Below, in pieces: positions 30,788 through 39,736 of a stretch of 64,000 nt of DNA; within the stretch, counting starts at the first letter, position 1, and the number at the start of each line of letters is the position of its first letter. The position numbers were made by a program, and so were the translations under genes. Source of the stretch: Mycobacterium sp. ITM-2016-00316 (GTDB lineage: Bacteria > Actinomycetota > Actinomycetes > Mycobacteriales > Mycobacteriaceae); assembly GCF_002968335.2 (NCBI RefSeq), contig NZ_CP134398.1, forward strand, positions 620,001 through 684,000. The letters are read 5' to 3'. Under the pieces are notes generated by a model. The model ran no database searches. It was given only the letters and a program-made list of their open reading frames with translations, and was not told where the DNA came from.

Positions 30788-32184
30788 GAGGCGCCATCCA
30801 GGACGGGCTCGGTGAACATCAGGTGCGGAACCTCCATCTCGCGGTCATGGCCGTCCAGCGAGTGGAATCGGACCGTGACCGGTACTGCGTCCAGTGTGGA
30901 CGGTTGCTTGAGCGCCCACGACCAGAGCACGATCACGTGCCCCAGATACGGTGCGTCCAGCATGGCCAGCGCATCCGGGAGTGACACCGGCAGTGACGAA
31001 TTCAGCATCTTCGACAGCGCGGGTGCATCGACCTGGGTGGTCAGCGACGAGAAGGTGCTCAGGTCCACCTCGCCGTCGGCCGTCTCGGCGGGCTTGGGCG
31101 CGGACAGGTCGTTGATGCGGAAGCTCAGCGCGCCGACCGAGCTGATCGTATGCCGGGCCAGCGGCACCTCGATGGGAAGACGGGAGTCGGTGAACGATTC
31201 CTTGAGCAGGGCCCGTGCGGTGCCGATGGCCTCGTTGAGCTGACGGGCCACCCCACGGGTCTGTTCCAGTGTGCCGAACGCGGTGAACCGCTTGACCCGC
31301 TGGGCGCACCGCTGCTGGATGCGCTCGACCTCGTCGATCTGGTGGCCGACCAGCTCGAAGAAGCCGGCCATCACCTTGCGCAGCGCCGGATCGAGTTCGG
31401 GAAGGGTGGCGGCCACGGTGGCGATATCGGCCTCGAGCTCGGCCCGCTGATCGGGGTCGTTGATCATCCGCAGGAACGCCCGGTGCGAATCGCGGCCCGC
31501 GGAATCCCAGGCCGCCTGATAGTCGGCGTACATCTGGCGCTGCCGGTCGCGGTATTCGACATTGGTGTCTATCGGGTCGTCCAGCGCCGAGGTGGCCTGT
31601 TCGATCATGGTGCCGTACAGCCCGATATCGGTGATCAGGCGTTCCATCTGCATCGCGATGGCGCGGGCCTCGTCGTACATGGCGGTGACATCGGGTTCGG
31701 GCCGCTGACCGGCGTCGAGTTCGTCGAGTTCGGCGTGCAGCACCGCGATCTCGGCCTCGATGCCCGCCCGGATCCGGTCCGGGTCGTCACCGACGCGGAT
31801 GGCGACCTGCTTGAGCCGCGAGGCGATGCCGTTGATGGAGCCGCCGGTGGCGATGGTGTCGTTGCGGCGCATCCCGCGCACGAAGTCCAGGGCGCGGCGC
31901 GCATCCTGGGTCAGGTAGCAGACGTTGCGCTCCCCGCTCGCCACGCGATGCAGCCAGCCCTGGCTGGCCCACGTCTTGATCAGCGCCAGACCGGACTGTT
32001 CGCCGGTCTCATGGAGCGCCTCCAGGTCGCGTTCCAGCCGGACCACCAGCTCGGTCTCGCCGACCAGGCCCTCGAACAGGTGGCGTTCCATCAGCGTGGC
32101 GTACACCGCGAGGTTCGCGGTGGCCAGCAGCCGCAGTGCGCGCGAGCCCTGCACCTCGCGGTTGGCATCGAGTAACTCACGCAT
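30784..32184 (-). CDS. jetA: JetA: DUF3375 (MukF-like kleisin) subunit
   Basis: This 466-residue DUF3375 protein is the kleisin of Wadjet/MksBEF complexes. It starts at ATG 32184 (MRELLDANREVQGSRALRLL), which overlaps the GNAT gene stop by 8 nt. An N-terminal winged helix (about 1-110, WASQGWLHRVASGERNVCYLT) is followed by a helical middle (about 140-330) and a C-terminal domain beginning near SFRINDLSAPKP. The length agrees with the family. The strong overlap with an otherwise conserved housekeeping gene upstream is unusual for a defence cassette. Confidence 0.9.
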   Translation of the reverse strand: MRELLDANREVQGSRALRLLATANLAVYATLMERHLFEGLVGETELVVRLERDLEALHETGEQSGLALIKTWASQGWLHRVASGERNVCYLTQDARRALDFVRGMRRNDTIATGGSINGIASRLKQVAIRVGDDPDRIRAGIEAEIAVLHAELDELDAGQRPEPDVTAMYDEARAIAMQMERLITDIGLYGTMIEQATSALDDPIDTNVEYRDRQRQMYADYQAAWDSAGRDSHRAFLRMINDPDQRAELEADIATVAATLPELDPALRKVMAGFFELVGHQIDEVERIQQRCAQRVKRFTAFGTLEQTRGVARQLNEAIGTARALLKESFTDSRLPIEVPLARHTISSVGALSFRINDLSAPKPAETADGEVDLSTFSSLTTQVDAPALSKMLNSSLPVSLPDALAMLDAPYLGHVIVLWSWALKQPSTLDAVPVTVRFHSLDGHDREMEVPHLMFTEPVLDGAS

Positions 32185-33061
32185 GGGCCACGAGGTTATC
32201 TGCGCGCACATAGCGGTGACGGTGATGCAGCCGGAATCCGGCGGACTCGTAGAGCGCCAGCGCCGGTTGGTTGTCGTCGAGGACCTGGACATAGGCGCGG
32301 GTCGCACCCTGTTCGGCCCCCCAGGCCTGCAGCGCCGAGCAGATCGCGCGGGCCAGTCCGGTGCGCCGCGACGATTCCGCGACACGCACGCACGACACGC
32401 CGAGCCAGCGGACGCCGTCCGGTGCGGTGGTGACCGCGCCCCGGCCGACCGCATCGGGCAGGGATGCGAACGTCACCGTGCCTTCGAGGACGGCGGTCAG
32501 GACGGCTGAGGGCACATCGCGCTGGTAGGTCTGCAGCCACGCCTGGCTGGGCCTGTCGGCCAGCTCGGCGGTGGGCGACGGGGATGGGGAGGGCGTCGTC
32601 AGGTTGCGGACCAGCATGCGGGTGGGTTTGATACCCGGGTTCTTCAGGGGCAGCAGCCGCTCCGGCAGGGCCAGCCACGGCTCCAGATGGCGCTCGGTGT
32701 ACCAGGCGATGATGGCGGGCAGCGCTTCGGTGCTCGACGAGAAGAGCAACGGGACAGCAGAATTGGCCCGGCTGGTGTGTCCGCCACCGGCGCGCAACAG
32801 CCAGCCGTCGCACCAGTGCTGTTCGGTACCGGGCCAGGCCAGGGCGGCCGCGTGCTCCACGGCGCGGATCTCGGAGTTGCGGACCGGCGCGTGGGACAAC
32901 TCACGCACCGACACCACATCGGCGGGATCGATCTCGACGGTCTCACCGGATTTGGTGCGCACCACCACGATGGGGTCCAGCGCCTCCAGGTGCCCGACCA
33001 CGTCGGTCAGGGATTCAGGCATGCGGTAACGCAGGGACACCCGGGCGCCGACGGACGGCAT
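32177..33061 (-). CDS. GNAT-family N-acetyltransferase (Rv0428c-like)
   Basis: This 294-residue protein corresponds to M. tuberculosis Rv0428c. The N-terminal part (about 1-60) is an SH3-like beta domain (VVRTKSGETVEIDPADVVSVRELS). The C-terminal GNAT domain has CVRVAESSRRTGLARAICSAL (acetyl-CoA pyrophosphate loop R-x-x-G-x-A) and VQVLDDNQPALALYESAGF. The acceptor substrate is unknown. The start ATG 33061 is 3 nt after the def stop, and its stop is overlapped by the jetA start, placing it in the def-jetABC-xthA run. Confidence 0.88.
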   Translation of the reverse strand: MPSVGARVSLRYRMPESLTDVVGHLEALDPIVVVRTKSGETVEIDPADVVSVRELSHAPVRNSEIRAVEHAAALAWPGTEQHWCDGWLLRAGGGHTSRANSAVPLLFSSSTEALPAIIAWYTERHLEPWLALPERLLPLKNPGIKPTRMLVRNLTTPSPSPSPTAELADRPSQAWLQTYQRDVPSAVLTAVLEGTVTFASLPDAVGRGAVTTAPDGVRWLGVSCVRVAESSRRTGLARAICSALQAWGAEQGATRAYVQVLDDNQPALALYESAGFRLHHRHRYVRADNLVAHA

Positions 33062-33064
33062 GGT

Positions 33065-33658
33065 CTAGTGGCCGAACGGGTCGGGGTCCTCGCCGGGCAG
33101 CCAACTCAACCCCGGAACCCCCCACTGGTTCGACTTCACCATTCGCTTGGCGGCGCGCGCGTGCCTGCCGATCAGGCGGTCCAGATAGGTGAACCCGTCC
33201 AGGTGGCCGGTCTCGTGCTGCAGCATCCGCGCGAACAGGCCGGTGCCCTCCAGGGTGATCTCGGTGCCATCGGCGTCCAGGCCGGTCACCCGGGCCCAGT
33301 CCGCGCGGCCCGTCGGGAAGGATTCGCCGGGCACCGACAGGCAGCCCTCGTCATCGTCGTCGGGGTCGGGCATCGTCTCGGGGACCTCGGAGGTCTCCAG
33401 CACCGGGTTGATGATCACGCCGCGCCGGCGCGCGGTCTTGCCGCGGTCCTCGGCGCAGTCGTAGACGAACACCCGCTCGGTGCGCCCGATCTGGTTGGCG
33501 GCCAGGCCGACACCGTTTGCTGCGTCCATGGTGTCGTACATGTCGGCGATCAGCTCGGCCAGTTCGGCCGGTAGCGTTCCGTCGGCGGCGACAGGCACGG
33601 GAGTGGTCGGGGTGTGCAGGACGGGATCTCCCACAATGCGGATTGGTACGACAGCCAC
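33065..33658 (-). CDS. def: peptide deformylase
   Basis: Def removes the formyl group from nascent proteins. The 197-residue metalloenzyme has the three motifs [18 protein letters not shown] and HETGHLDG (metal ligands Cys and two His, catalytic Glu). The start is GTG 33658. On the minus strand TAAGCT lies 8 nt before it (33667-33672), a possible leaderless promoter for the entire minus-strand run down to the 216-residue gene at 25.4 kb. If so, jetABC expression is tied to a housekeeping promoter. Confidence 0.95.
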   Translation of the reverse strand: MAVVPIRIVGDPVLHTPTTPVPVAADGTLPAELAELIADMYDTMDAANGVGLAANQIGRTERVFVYDCAEDRGKTARRRGVIINPVLETSEVPETMPDPDDDDEGCLSVPGESFPTGRADWARVTGLDADGTEITLEGTGLFARMLQHETGHLDGFTYLDRLIGRHARAAKRMVKSNQWGVPGLSWLPGEDPDPFGH

Positions 33659-33785
33659 GGTTGGCTAGCTTAAGTCAGCCGACGCGCGGGTAACGATCAC
33701 GCCTCAACTACCGGGGCCGTGATTGAATGATCGCCGAACCACATGAATGTCATTTGCGAGTTATCGGAAGGGTCCTGAGAGCGAT

Positions 33786-34094
33786 ATGGATGGCGCCATC
33801 GCGCGGACCGGCCAATCCGGGGACGACTCCGAACCTGCGGACGGGCTGACCCGCCGCGAACACGACATCCTGGCGTTCGAACGCCAGTGGTGGAAGTACG
33901 CGGGATCCAAGGAAGACGCCATCAAGGAGCTCTTCTCCATGTCGGCGACTCGGTACTACCAGGTGCTCAACGCTTTGGTGGACCGTCCCGAGGCCCTGGC
34001 CGCGGACCCGATGCTGGTCAAGCGGCTGCGACGGGTGCGTGCGAGCCGGCAGAAGGCGAAGGCGGCCCGGCGGCTCGGCTTCGACATCACCTGA
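33786..34094 (+). CDS. DUF3263 protein (Rv0430-like), probable DNA-binding helix protein
   Basis: This 102-residue protein is of the DUF3263 family, with the signature LTRREHDILAFERQWWKYAG followed by KEDAIKELFSMSATRYYQVLN and a basic tail (VKRLRRVRASRQKAKAARR). The sigma-like helix-turn-helix pattern suggests DNA or RNA binding, which is not proven for the family. I start it at ATG 33786 (MDGAIARTG), with the purine-rich GGAAGGG about 15 nt upstream; a start at 33747 is possible but adds an unlike extension. Confidence 0.85.
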   Translation: MDGAIARTGQSGDDSEPADGLTRREHDILAFERQWWKYAGSKEDAIKELFSMSATRYYQVLNALVDRPEALAADPMLVKRLRRVRASRQKAKAARRLGFDIT

Positions 34095-34099
34095 GCCGT

Positions 34100-34105
34100 T
34101 AGGCT
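34100..34105 (+). promoter_or_regulatory. -10 box, probable leaderless promoter for virR
   Basis: TAGGCT lies 8 nt before the ATG at 34114, slightly longer spacing than the others in the window. No purine-rich ribosome site is present. Confidence 0.4.
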
Positions 34106-34113
34106 TGCCCCCG

Positions 34114-34581
34114 ATGAACCAGCGAGACTCTTCCGGGCTGCCTCTGCGCGCCATGGTCATGGTGCTGCTCTTTCTCGGCGTGGTGTTCCTGCTGGTTGCG
34201 CTCCAGTACCTGGGTCCCGACGACGATGCCGACGGCGATGCCGCCGTGGTGAGCACCACCACCAGCAGCGCCACCTCCAGCGCCGAACCCTCCCCGGAGC
34301 CCGACCAGGCCAGGGCCGAGGTCCGGGTGTTCAACATCTCCGAGGTGCCCGGCGCGGCCGAGGGGACGGCCACCCGCCTGCGCGATGCCGAGTGGAATGT
34401 CACCGAGACCGGGAACCTGGTTCTGGAGGGCGTACCGGTGACGACGGTGTACTTCGGTGAGGCACCGGGCGAGCGCGAGGCCGCCGAGGACGTCGGCAGG
34501 CTGCTGGAGGCGCCGGTCGAGCCGCGACGCCCCGAACTCGTCGAGCAACCACCGGGCGTCATCGTGGTGGTCACCGGCTAG
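34114..34581 (+). CDS. virR: VirR-like membrane protein with LytR C-terminal domain (Rv0431-like)
   Basis: This 155-residue protein has a short cytoplasmic N-terminus, one membrane helix (residues about 13-34, [21 protein letters not shown]), a Ser/Thr/Pro-rich linker and an extracytoplasmic LytR_C domain (about 68-155: [31 protein letters not shown]). M. tuberculosis Rv0431 (VirR) is linked to cell envelope linkage and membrane vesicle release; that is knowledge of the orthologue. The TAG stop forms part of the likely sodC promoter. Confidence 0.85.
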   Translation: MNQRDSSGLPLRAMVMVLLFLGVVFLLVALQYLGPDDDADGDAAVVSTTTSSATSSAEPSPEPDQARAEVRVFNISEVPGAAEGTATRLRDAEWNVTETGNLVLEGVPVTTVYFGEAPGEREAAEDVGRLLEAPVEPRRPELVEQPPGVIVVVTG

Positions 34582-34584
34582 GCT
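34579..34584 (+). promoter_or_regulatory. -10 box of a leaderless sodC promoter, overlapping the virR stop codon
   Basis: TAGGCT begins with the virR TAG stop codon and lies 7 nt before the sodC ATG at 34592. Confidence 0.5.
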
Positions 34585-34591
34585 CTCGGAC

Positions 34592-35257
34592 ATGCCGATC
34601 TCAGCCACGATTCGCCTTCTCGCCGCTGCCGCCGTCATCGTCCCGATCGCTGCTGCGTGCTCGCCCAACGAGCCGGTCGCCACTGAGCCGGGCACCACTC
34701 CGCCGGTGTGGACCGGATCGCCGTCACCGACGCCGTCCGGCGAAGCCGCCCAGGGTTCCGGCGCGACCAGTGGCGAGACGCTGACCGCGAGCCTGGCGGC
34801 CGCGGACGGCACCGAGGTGGCCACCGCCACGATCGAATTCACCGACGGCTTCGCGACCGTGACCGTCGAGACCACCACCGCGGGCGAACTGACGCCGGGC
34901 TTCCACGGCCTGCACATCCATCAGGTCGGCTCGTGTGAGGGCGATTTCACCAGTGCCGGTGGGCACTTCCAGGCCGAGGGGCACTCCGGGCATCCCTCCA
35001 GCGGCGACCTCAGCTCGTTGCAGGTCCGCAGCGACGGCTCGGCCAAACTGGTGACCACCACCGACGCCTTCACCGCCGAGGAACTGCTCGCAGGGACCAA
35101 GACCGCGATCGTCATCCACGAGAAGGCCGACAACTTCGGAAACATCCCTGCCGAGAAGTACCAGCAGGTCAACGGCACCCCCGGTCCTGACCAGCAGACG
35201 CTGTCAACGGGTGACGCCGGCGGCCGGGTGGCCTGCGGTGTCATCTCCGCGGAGTAG
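34592..35257 (+). CDS. sodC: periplasmic Cu-type superoxide dismutase SodC (lipoprotein)
   Basis: This 221-residue lipoprotein has a lipobox IAAACS (Cys near residue 23), a Pro/Thr/Ser linker (about 25-58) and a Cu/Zn SOD domain. Copper ligands lie in GLHIHQVG and AGGHF, with a further His in IVIHEKADN. The disulphide Cys are in GSCEGDF and RVACGVIS. It protects against superoxide outside the membrane. The M. tuberculosis orthologue is reported to work with copper only. Confidence 0.95.
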   Translation: MPISATIRLLAAAAVIVPIAAACSPNEPVATEPGTTPPVWTGSPSPTPSGEAAQGSGATSGETLTASLAAADGTEVATATIEFTDGFATVTVETTTAGELTPGFHGLHIHQVGSCEGDFTSAGGHFQAEGHSGHPSSGDLSSLQVRSDGSAKLVTTTDAFTAEELLAGTKTAIVIHEKADNFGNIPAEKYQQVNGTPGPDQQTLSTGDAGGRVACGVISAE

Positions 35258-36371
35258 TCCCAGCCGAATCGATTTCGCCGGGTCACCCCGGCCGACGGTC
35301 GGTGTCGAATGGGAGTTCGCGCTGGTCGATGCGCACACCCGTGACCTGAGCAACGAGGCCGCCGCGGTGATCGCCGAGATCGGCGAAACCCCACATGTGC
35401 ACAAGGAATTGCTGCGCAATACCGTCGAGATCGTCACCGGGATCTGCGAGACCGTCCCGGAGGCGATGACCGACCTGCACGACACCCTGGTCCCGGTGCG
35501 CCGCATCGCGCGGGAACGCGGGATGGAGCTGTTCTGCGCGGGCACGCACCCGTTCGCGGAGTGGTCCACCCAGCAGCTCACCGAGGGACCGCGCTACGCG
35601 GAGCTGATCAAGCGCACCCAGTGGTGGGGTCGGCAGATGCTGATCTGGGGTGTGCACGTGCACGTCGGAATCTCCTCGGCGCACAAGGTGATGCCCATCA
35701 TCACCTCGCTGCTCAACCAGTACCCGCATCTGCTCGCACTGTCGGCGTCATCGCCGTACTGGGACGGCGACGACACCGGCTACGCCAGCAACCGGGCGAT
35801 GATGTTCCAGCAGCTGCCCACTGCGGGACTGCCGTTCCAATTCCAGGAGTGGTCGCAGTTCGAAGGCTTCGTTCACGACCAGAAGAAGACCGGCATCATC
35901 GACCACATGAACGAAATCCGCTGGGATATCCGGCCTTCGCCTCATCTGGGAACCATCGAGGTGCGGATCTTCGACGGGGTGTCCAATATCGCCGAACTCG
36001 GCGCCCTGGTCGCGCTGACCCATTGCCTGATCGTCGACCTGGACCGCCGGCTCGACGCCGGCGAGCAGCTGCCGACCATGCCGCCCTGGCATGTACAGGA
36101 GAACAAGTGGCGCGCAGCGCGTTACGGACTGGACGCGGAGATCATCCTGGATGCCGACAGCAACGAGCGTCTGGTCACCGACGATCTCGATGACCTGTTG
36201 AACCGGCTCGAGCCGGTGGCGGTGACGCTGGGCTGCGCCGACGAATTGGCGCGGGTGTCCGGGATCTACCGGGGCGGTGGGTCCTATCAGCGGCAGCGCC
36301 GGGTGGCCGAGGAACACGACGGTGATCTGCGCGCCGTCGTCGACGCGCTGGTCGGGGAGCTGGAACTATGA
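35238..36371 (+). CDS. YbdK-like carboxylate-amine ligase (GCS2 family, Rv0433-like)
   Basis: This 377-residue member of the glutamate-cysteine ligase 2 family has motifs [44 protein letters not shown] and the late [17 protein letters not shown]. Weak glutamate-cysteine ligase activity is known for E. coli YbdK; mycobacteria make mycothiol, so the true substrate here is unknown. I start it at GTG 35238, giving the expected 376-377 residue length and a 20-nt overlap with sodC; GTG 35211 is possible. Confidence 0.88.
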   Translation: MSSPRSSPSRIDFAGSPRPTVGVEWEFALVDAHTRDLSNEAAAVIAEIGETPHVHKELLRNTVEIVTGICETVPEAMTDLHDTLVPVRRIARERGMELFCAGTHPFAEWSTQQLTEGPRYAELIKRTQWWGRQMLIWGVHVHVGISSAHKVMPIITSLLNQYPHLLALSASSPYWDGDDTGYASNRAMMFQQLPTAGLPFQFQEWSQFEGFVHDQKKTGIIDHMNEIRWDIRPSPHLGTIEVRIFDGVSNIAELGALVALTHCLIVDLDRRLDAGEQLPTMPPWHVQENKWRAARYGLDAEIILDADSNERLVTDDLDDLLNRLEPVAVTLGCADELARVSGIYRGGGSYQRQRRVAEEHDGDLRAVVDALVGELEL

Positions 36372-36994
36372 CACCGATGTTTCCGCTGGAGATGGCGATG
36401 CTTCCCGGTGAGGAGCTGCCGTTGCGGATCTTCGAGCCGCGTTACACCGCAATGATTTCCGACTGCCTGGCCGGCGATCCGGTGTTCGGCGTGGTGATGA
36501 TCGCGGCGGGCCGCGAAGTCGGTGGCGGTGATGTGCGCAGCGACGTCGGGGTGCTGGCCCGGATCGTCGAGCATGCCGAACTGGGGGACGGACTGTATCG
36601 GTTGCGCTGCATGCTCGGCGAGCGGATCAGGGTGACCGAGTGGCTCGACGATGCGCCCTACCCGCGGGCAACGACGATGCCGTGGCCCGATGAGGCGGGC
36701 CCGTCGGTGTCCGGGGCGGATATCGCCACCATCGAGGACACCGTGATGGAACTGTTCGAGCGGATCGCCGAGTCACGCAATGCGACTCTGCCGCCGCGAG
36801 AGTATCTGCTGGGCGGACCCGAACCCGGCCAGGAGGCCGGAGATCGGCTGTACGCGTTGGCTGCTCGCATCCCGATCGGCCAGGCCGACCGCTACGCCGT
36901 GCTGGCAGCGCCGGGTGCGCGGGCACGACTGGAGGCGCTGAGCGAGGCCGTGGAGACCGTCGCGGCGATGGTGGAGTTCCAGCTCTCGGAGTGA
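36368..36994 (+). CDS. Lon N-terminal (LON_substr_bdg) domain protein (Rv0434-like)
   Basis: This 208-residue stand-alone Lon substrate-binding domain starts MFPLEMAMLPGEELPLRIFEPRY, the family signature, and includes FGVVMIAAGREVGGGD. It lacks the AAA and protease domains, so it cannot degrade protein alone and may bind or present substrates. The start ATG 36368 overlaps the upstream ligase stop (ATGA). Its stop abuts the mrpG stop on the other strand. Confidence 0.88.
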   Translation: MTPMFPLEMAMLPGEELPLRIFEPRYTAMISDCLAGDPVFGVVMIAAGREVGGGDVRSDVGVLARIVEHAELGDGLYRLRCMLGERIRVTEWLDDAPYPRATTMPWPDEAGPSVSGADIATIEDTVMELFERIAESRNATLPPREYLLGGPEPGQEAGDRLYALAARIPIGQADRYAVLAAPGARARLEALSEAVETVAAMVEFQLSE

Positions 36995-37336
36995 CTACTG
37001 CGGGTCGGGGTACGGGTTGTGCAACAGATCGTCGGCGACGATGTTCTCGCGGACATTCTGTTCTCGATAGGCCAGCTGGCCGACGCGGTTGGCGACCACC
37101 GGTGCCGTGAAGATGGTGAACAGCCCGGCCAGGATGATCATGCCGACATCGGGATGGCCGCTGAGCCGGACCGCGGCCCCGGCCAGCACCAGCAGCAGTC
37201 CCAGCACCTGCGGCTTACTTGCAGCGTGCATGCGGGACAACGTGTCGGGGAAGCGCACCACCCCGATGGCCGCGGTCAGTGCCAACGTAGAACCGCTCAG
37301 CACGAGTACCGCGGTGATGATGTCGACGGCGGTCAT
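36995..37336 (-). CDS. mrpG: Na+/H+ antiporter subunit MrpG/MnhG
   Basis: This 113-residue protein has three membrane spans and the MnhG signature GVVRFPDTLSRMHAASKPQVLGLLL. It is a small subunit of the hetero-oligomeric Mrp cation/proton antiporter. The last gene of the minus-strand mrp operon, it overlaps mrpF by 4 nt. The hydrophilic tail (REQNVRENIVADDLLHNPY) is cytoplasmic by prediction. Confidence 0.93.
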   Translation of the reverse strand: MTAVDIITAVLVLSGSTLALTAAIGVVRFPDTLSRMHAASKPQVLGLLLVLAGAAVRLSGHPDVGMIILAGLFTIFTAPVVANRVGQLAYREQNVRENIVADDLLHNPYPDPQ

Positions 37337-37614
37337 CGGGCACTCCGATCGTTGTTCTCACGGTCGGGCACCCGGAACCGGGCCACGCTCACCGAACCGA
37401 CGAAACTGATCAGCGCCAGCGCGGTCAGCGTGTAGGTGACGGTGCTGTCCAGGCTGAACGCCGCCCAGGTCCCGATCCCGCACATCGACACCGCCACGAA
37501 GGCATCGAGGGCCACCAGCCGATCGAGGGTGCTGGGCCCGGCCAGCAGCCGGTACATCGTGATGGCGGCGGCGGCCGACAGCATCACCGCCGCGGTGATC
37601 CACACCAGGTGCAT
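37333..37614 (-). CDS. mrpF: Na+/H+ antiporter subunit MrpF/MnhF
   Basis: This 93-residue protein has three membrane spans (AAVMLSAAAAITMYRLL, LVALDAFVAVSMCGIGTWAA, TYTLTALALISFVGSVSVARF). The motif RLLAGPSTLDRLVALD identifies MrpF; the family has a conserved Asp in this stretch. The start is ATG 37614, overlapping the mrpE stop (TGATG); the longer open frame upstream is a shadow of mrpE. Confidence 0.92.
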   Translation of the reverse strand: MHLVWITAAVMLSAAAAITMYRLLAGPSTLDRLVALDAFVAVSMCGIGTWAAFSLDSTVTYTLTALALISFVGSVSVARFRVPDRENNDRSAR

Positions 37615-38147
37615 CAGACGTCCTCCTTCTCGGCCGATGGTCGCCAGTCGGCGTCGCGCTCGAACGCGGCCACCATCAGTCGTTCCACCGTTTTGACCTG
37701 GCGGTAGAACCGCTCGACGTTCTCGTCGGATCCCACGTCGAGCACGTGCAGGTAGAGGAGTCGGCGCTTCTGGTCGATCTCCAGCACCACCGATCCCGGA
37801 ATCAGGGTCAACACGCCGGCCGCCAGCGCCAGCACCAGATCGGACTTGACCGGAAGGTGCGCGCGCAGCACCGCGGTGGCCGGTGGCGGCCCCGGCCTGA
37901 TGGCCAGCCAGGCCACCTGGAACGACGACACCACCAGCTGGGCCGAGACATAGAGGATCAGCCGCACCAGCGCCAACGGGCGGACCCTGCCCTCGACCGG
38001 CACCCGGGGCAGCGGCAGCAGCAGCGTGATCACCAACGCGACCATCAGACCGGAAGCGATGTTGGCGGCTGAAAACGTGCCCCACAGCAGGATCCACACC
38101 AGCGTCAGCCAGCACAGTGTCCAGATTCGTAGCGTGGCTTTCCTCAT
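37614..38147 (-). CDS. mrpE: Na+/H+ antiporter subunit MrpE/MnhE
   Basis: This 177-residue protein has two to three N-terminal membrane helices and a cytoplasmic domain with TLIPGSVVLEIDQKRRLLYLHVLD, the MnhE signature, and RFYRQVKTVERLMVAAFE. The start ATG 38147 overlaps the mrpD stop by 4 nt. Subunit E is needed for assembly or full activity of Mrp complexes in studied bacteria. Confidence 0.92.
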   Translation of the reverse strand: MRKATLRIWTLCWLTLVWILLWGTFSAANIASGLMVALVITLLLPLPRVPVEGRVRPLALVRLILYVSAQLVVSSFQVAWLAIRPGPPPATAVLRAHLPVKSDLVLALAAGVLTLIPGSVVLEIDQKRRLLYLHVLDVGSDENVERFYRQVKTVERLMVAAFERDADWRPSAEKEDV

Positions 38148-39736
38148 GGCTGCAACACCGCCGAGATGTACTGACCGCGATCGAGTATCTCCGCGGCCGT
38201 CCGCTCGCTGTAGTGGTATATCGGCCCGGCGAACACCGTCAGCGCCAGACCCACCGCGATCAGCGCCCCGGTGGGCAGCAGCATCCCGACCGGCATCCGG
38301 CCGACATCGTTGCGATCCGCGAAGGCGATATCGTCGTCATCGTCGATCAGTGCCGCGGGTACGGTGTTGGACAGATCGCCCTCCGGGGCGTCCGCGCGGG
38401 CCCGCCAGAACGCCTTCGTCCATACCCGGGTCACCGCGTACAGGGTGAGCAGACTGGTGACGACGGCGCCACCGACCAGCACCCAGGCCAGCGCGGACCC
38501 GACCTCGGAGCCGGCTTCGAGGAGCGCGACCTTGCCGATGAAACCTGAGAACGGTGGTATACCGCCCAGATTCAGCGCCGGGATGACGAACACGAACGCC
38601 AGTATCGGGCTGGCGGCGGCCAGTCCGCCGAGGCGTTGCAACGTCGACGCCCCGGCCTGTCGTTCGATCAGACCCACCACCAGGAACAGGGTGGTCTGCA
38701 CGACGATGTGGTGCGCCACGTAGTAGACGGCGCCGGACATGCCGAGACTGTTGCCCAGCGCGATACCGAAGATCATGTAGCCGATGTGGCTGACCAGGGT
38801 GAAGGACAGCAGCCGTTTGATGTCGTTCTGCGCGATGGCACCGAGGATGCCGACCACCATGGTCAGCAGTGCCGCCACCATCAACACGTCATCGAGTCGG
38901 CCGCCCGGGAACAGCAGTGAGTGAGTGCGGATGATCGCGTACACACCGACCTTGGTCAACAGGCCGGCGAACACGGCCGTCACCGGCGCGGGCGCGGTCG
39001 GGTAGGAGTCCGGCAGCCAGGCCGACAGCGGAAATACCGCGGCCTTGATGCCGAACGCGACCAGCAGCACCGCGAACAACGCCGTGCGGGTGCCGTCGGG
39101 TACGTCGGCGAGGCGCACTGCCACCTCGGCCATGTTGAGGGTCCCGGTCGCCGCGTACACCATGGCGATACCGATCAGGAAGATCAGTGACGACACCATC
39201 GACACCATCACGTAGGAGATGCCGGCCCGGACCCGTTCGGCGCTGCCGCCGATGGTCAGCAGGACGAAGCTGGCGGCGAGCAGCACCTCGAAACCGACGA
39301 ACAGGTTGAACAGGTCGCCCGCCAGGAACGCGGTGCACACACCCGCGGACAGGATGAGGTAGGTGGGCTGGAAGATCGAGACCGGTTGGCGCTCATCGCC
39401 ATCGCTGATGCCCTGCCCGATGGCGTAGAAGACCACCGCCAACAGCACGATCGAGGAGACGACCAGCATCATCACCGACAGTCGGTCGGCCACCAGCGTG
39501 ATGCCGAGCGGGCCCATCCCGGGTTCACTCTGGCCCCAACCGCCGACCTGGACGGCGACCGTGCCGTCGCGGTCCACCAGGTAGAGCAGCGCCGCGCATA
39601 CCGCCACCACGGCGGTCAGCGCGGTCAGCGAGATCAGTTGCTGCAGACGTGGACTGCGGCCGGCGACCATGGTGATGGCCGCCGCGATGGTCGGGATGAG
39701 CACGGGCAGGGGGGTGAGGATCGAGGCGAGGGTCAT
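38144..39736 (-). CDS. mrpD: Na+/H+ antiporter subunit MrpD/MnhD
   Basis: This 530-residue proton-pumping NuoM/N-type subunit has about 14 spans. Motifs include FNLFVGFEVLLAASFVLL (conserved Glu of TM5), AAVFPLSAWLPDSYPTAPAPVTAVFAG around the TM7-8 lysine region and DIKRLLSFTLVSHIGYM. The C-terminal about 60 residues are acidic (IDDDDDIAFAD) before a last helix. The start ATG 39736 overlaps the mrpC stop as TGATG. Confidence 0.93.
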   Translation of the reverse strand: MTLASILTPLPVLIPTIAAAITMVAGRSPRLQQLISLTALTAVVAVCAALLYLVDRDGTVAVQVGGWGQSEPGMGPLGITLVADRLSVMMLVVSSIVLLAVVFYAIGQGISDGDERQPVSIFQPTYLILSAGVCTAFLAGDLFNLFVGFEVLLAASFVLLTIGGSAERVRAGISYVMVSMVSSLIFLIGIAMVYAATGTLNMAEVAVRLADVPDGTRTALFAVLLVAFGIKAAVFPLSAWLPDSYPTAPAPVTAVFAGLLTKVGVYAIIRTHSLLFPGGRLDDVLMVAALLTMVVGILGAIAQNDIKRLLSFTLVSHIGYMIFGIALGNSLGMSGAVYYVAHHIVVQTTLFLVVGLIERQAGASTLQRLGGLAAASPILAFVFVIPALNLGGIPPFSGFIGKVALLEAGSEVGSALAWVLVGGAVVTSLLTLYAVTRVWTKAFWRARADAPEGDLSNTVPAALIDDDDDIAFADRNDVGRMPVGMLLPTGALIAVGLALTVFAGPIYHYSERTAAEILDRGQYISAVLQP

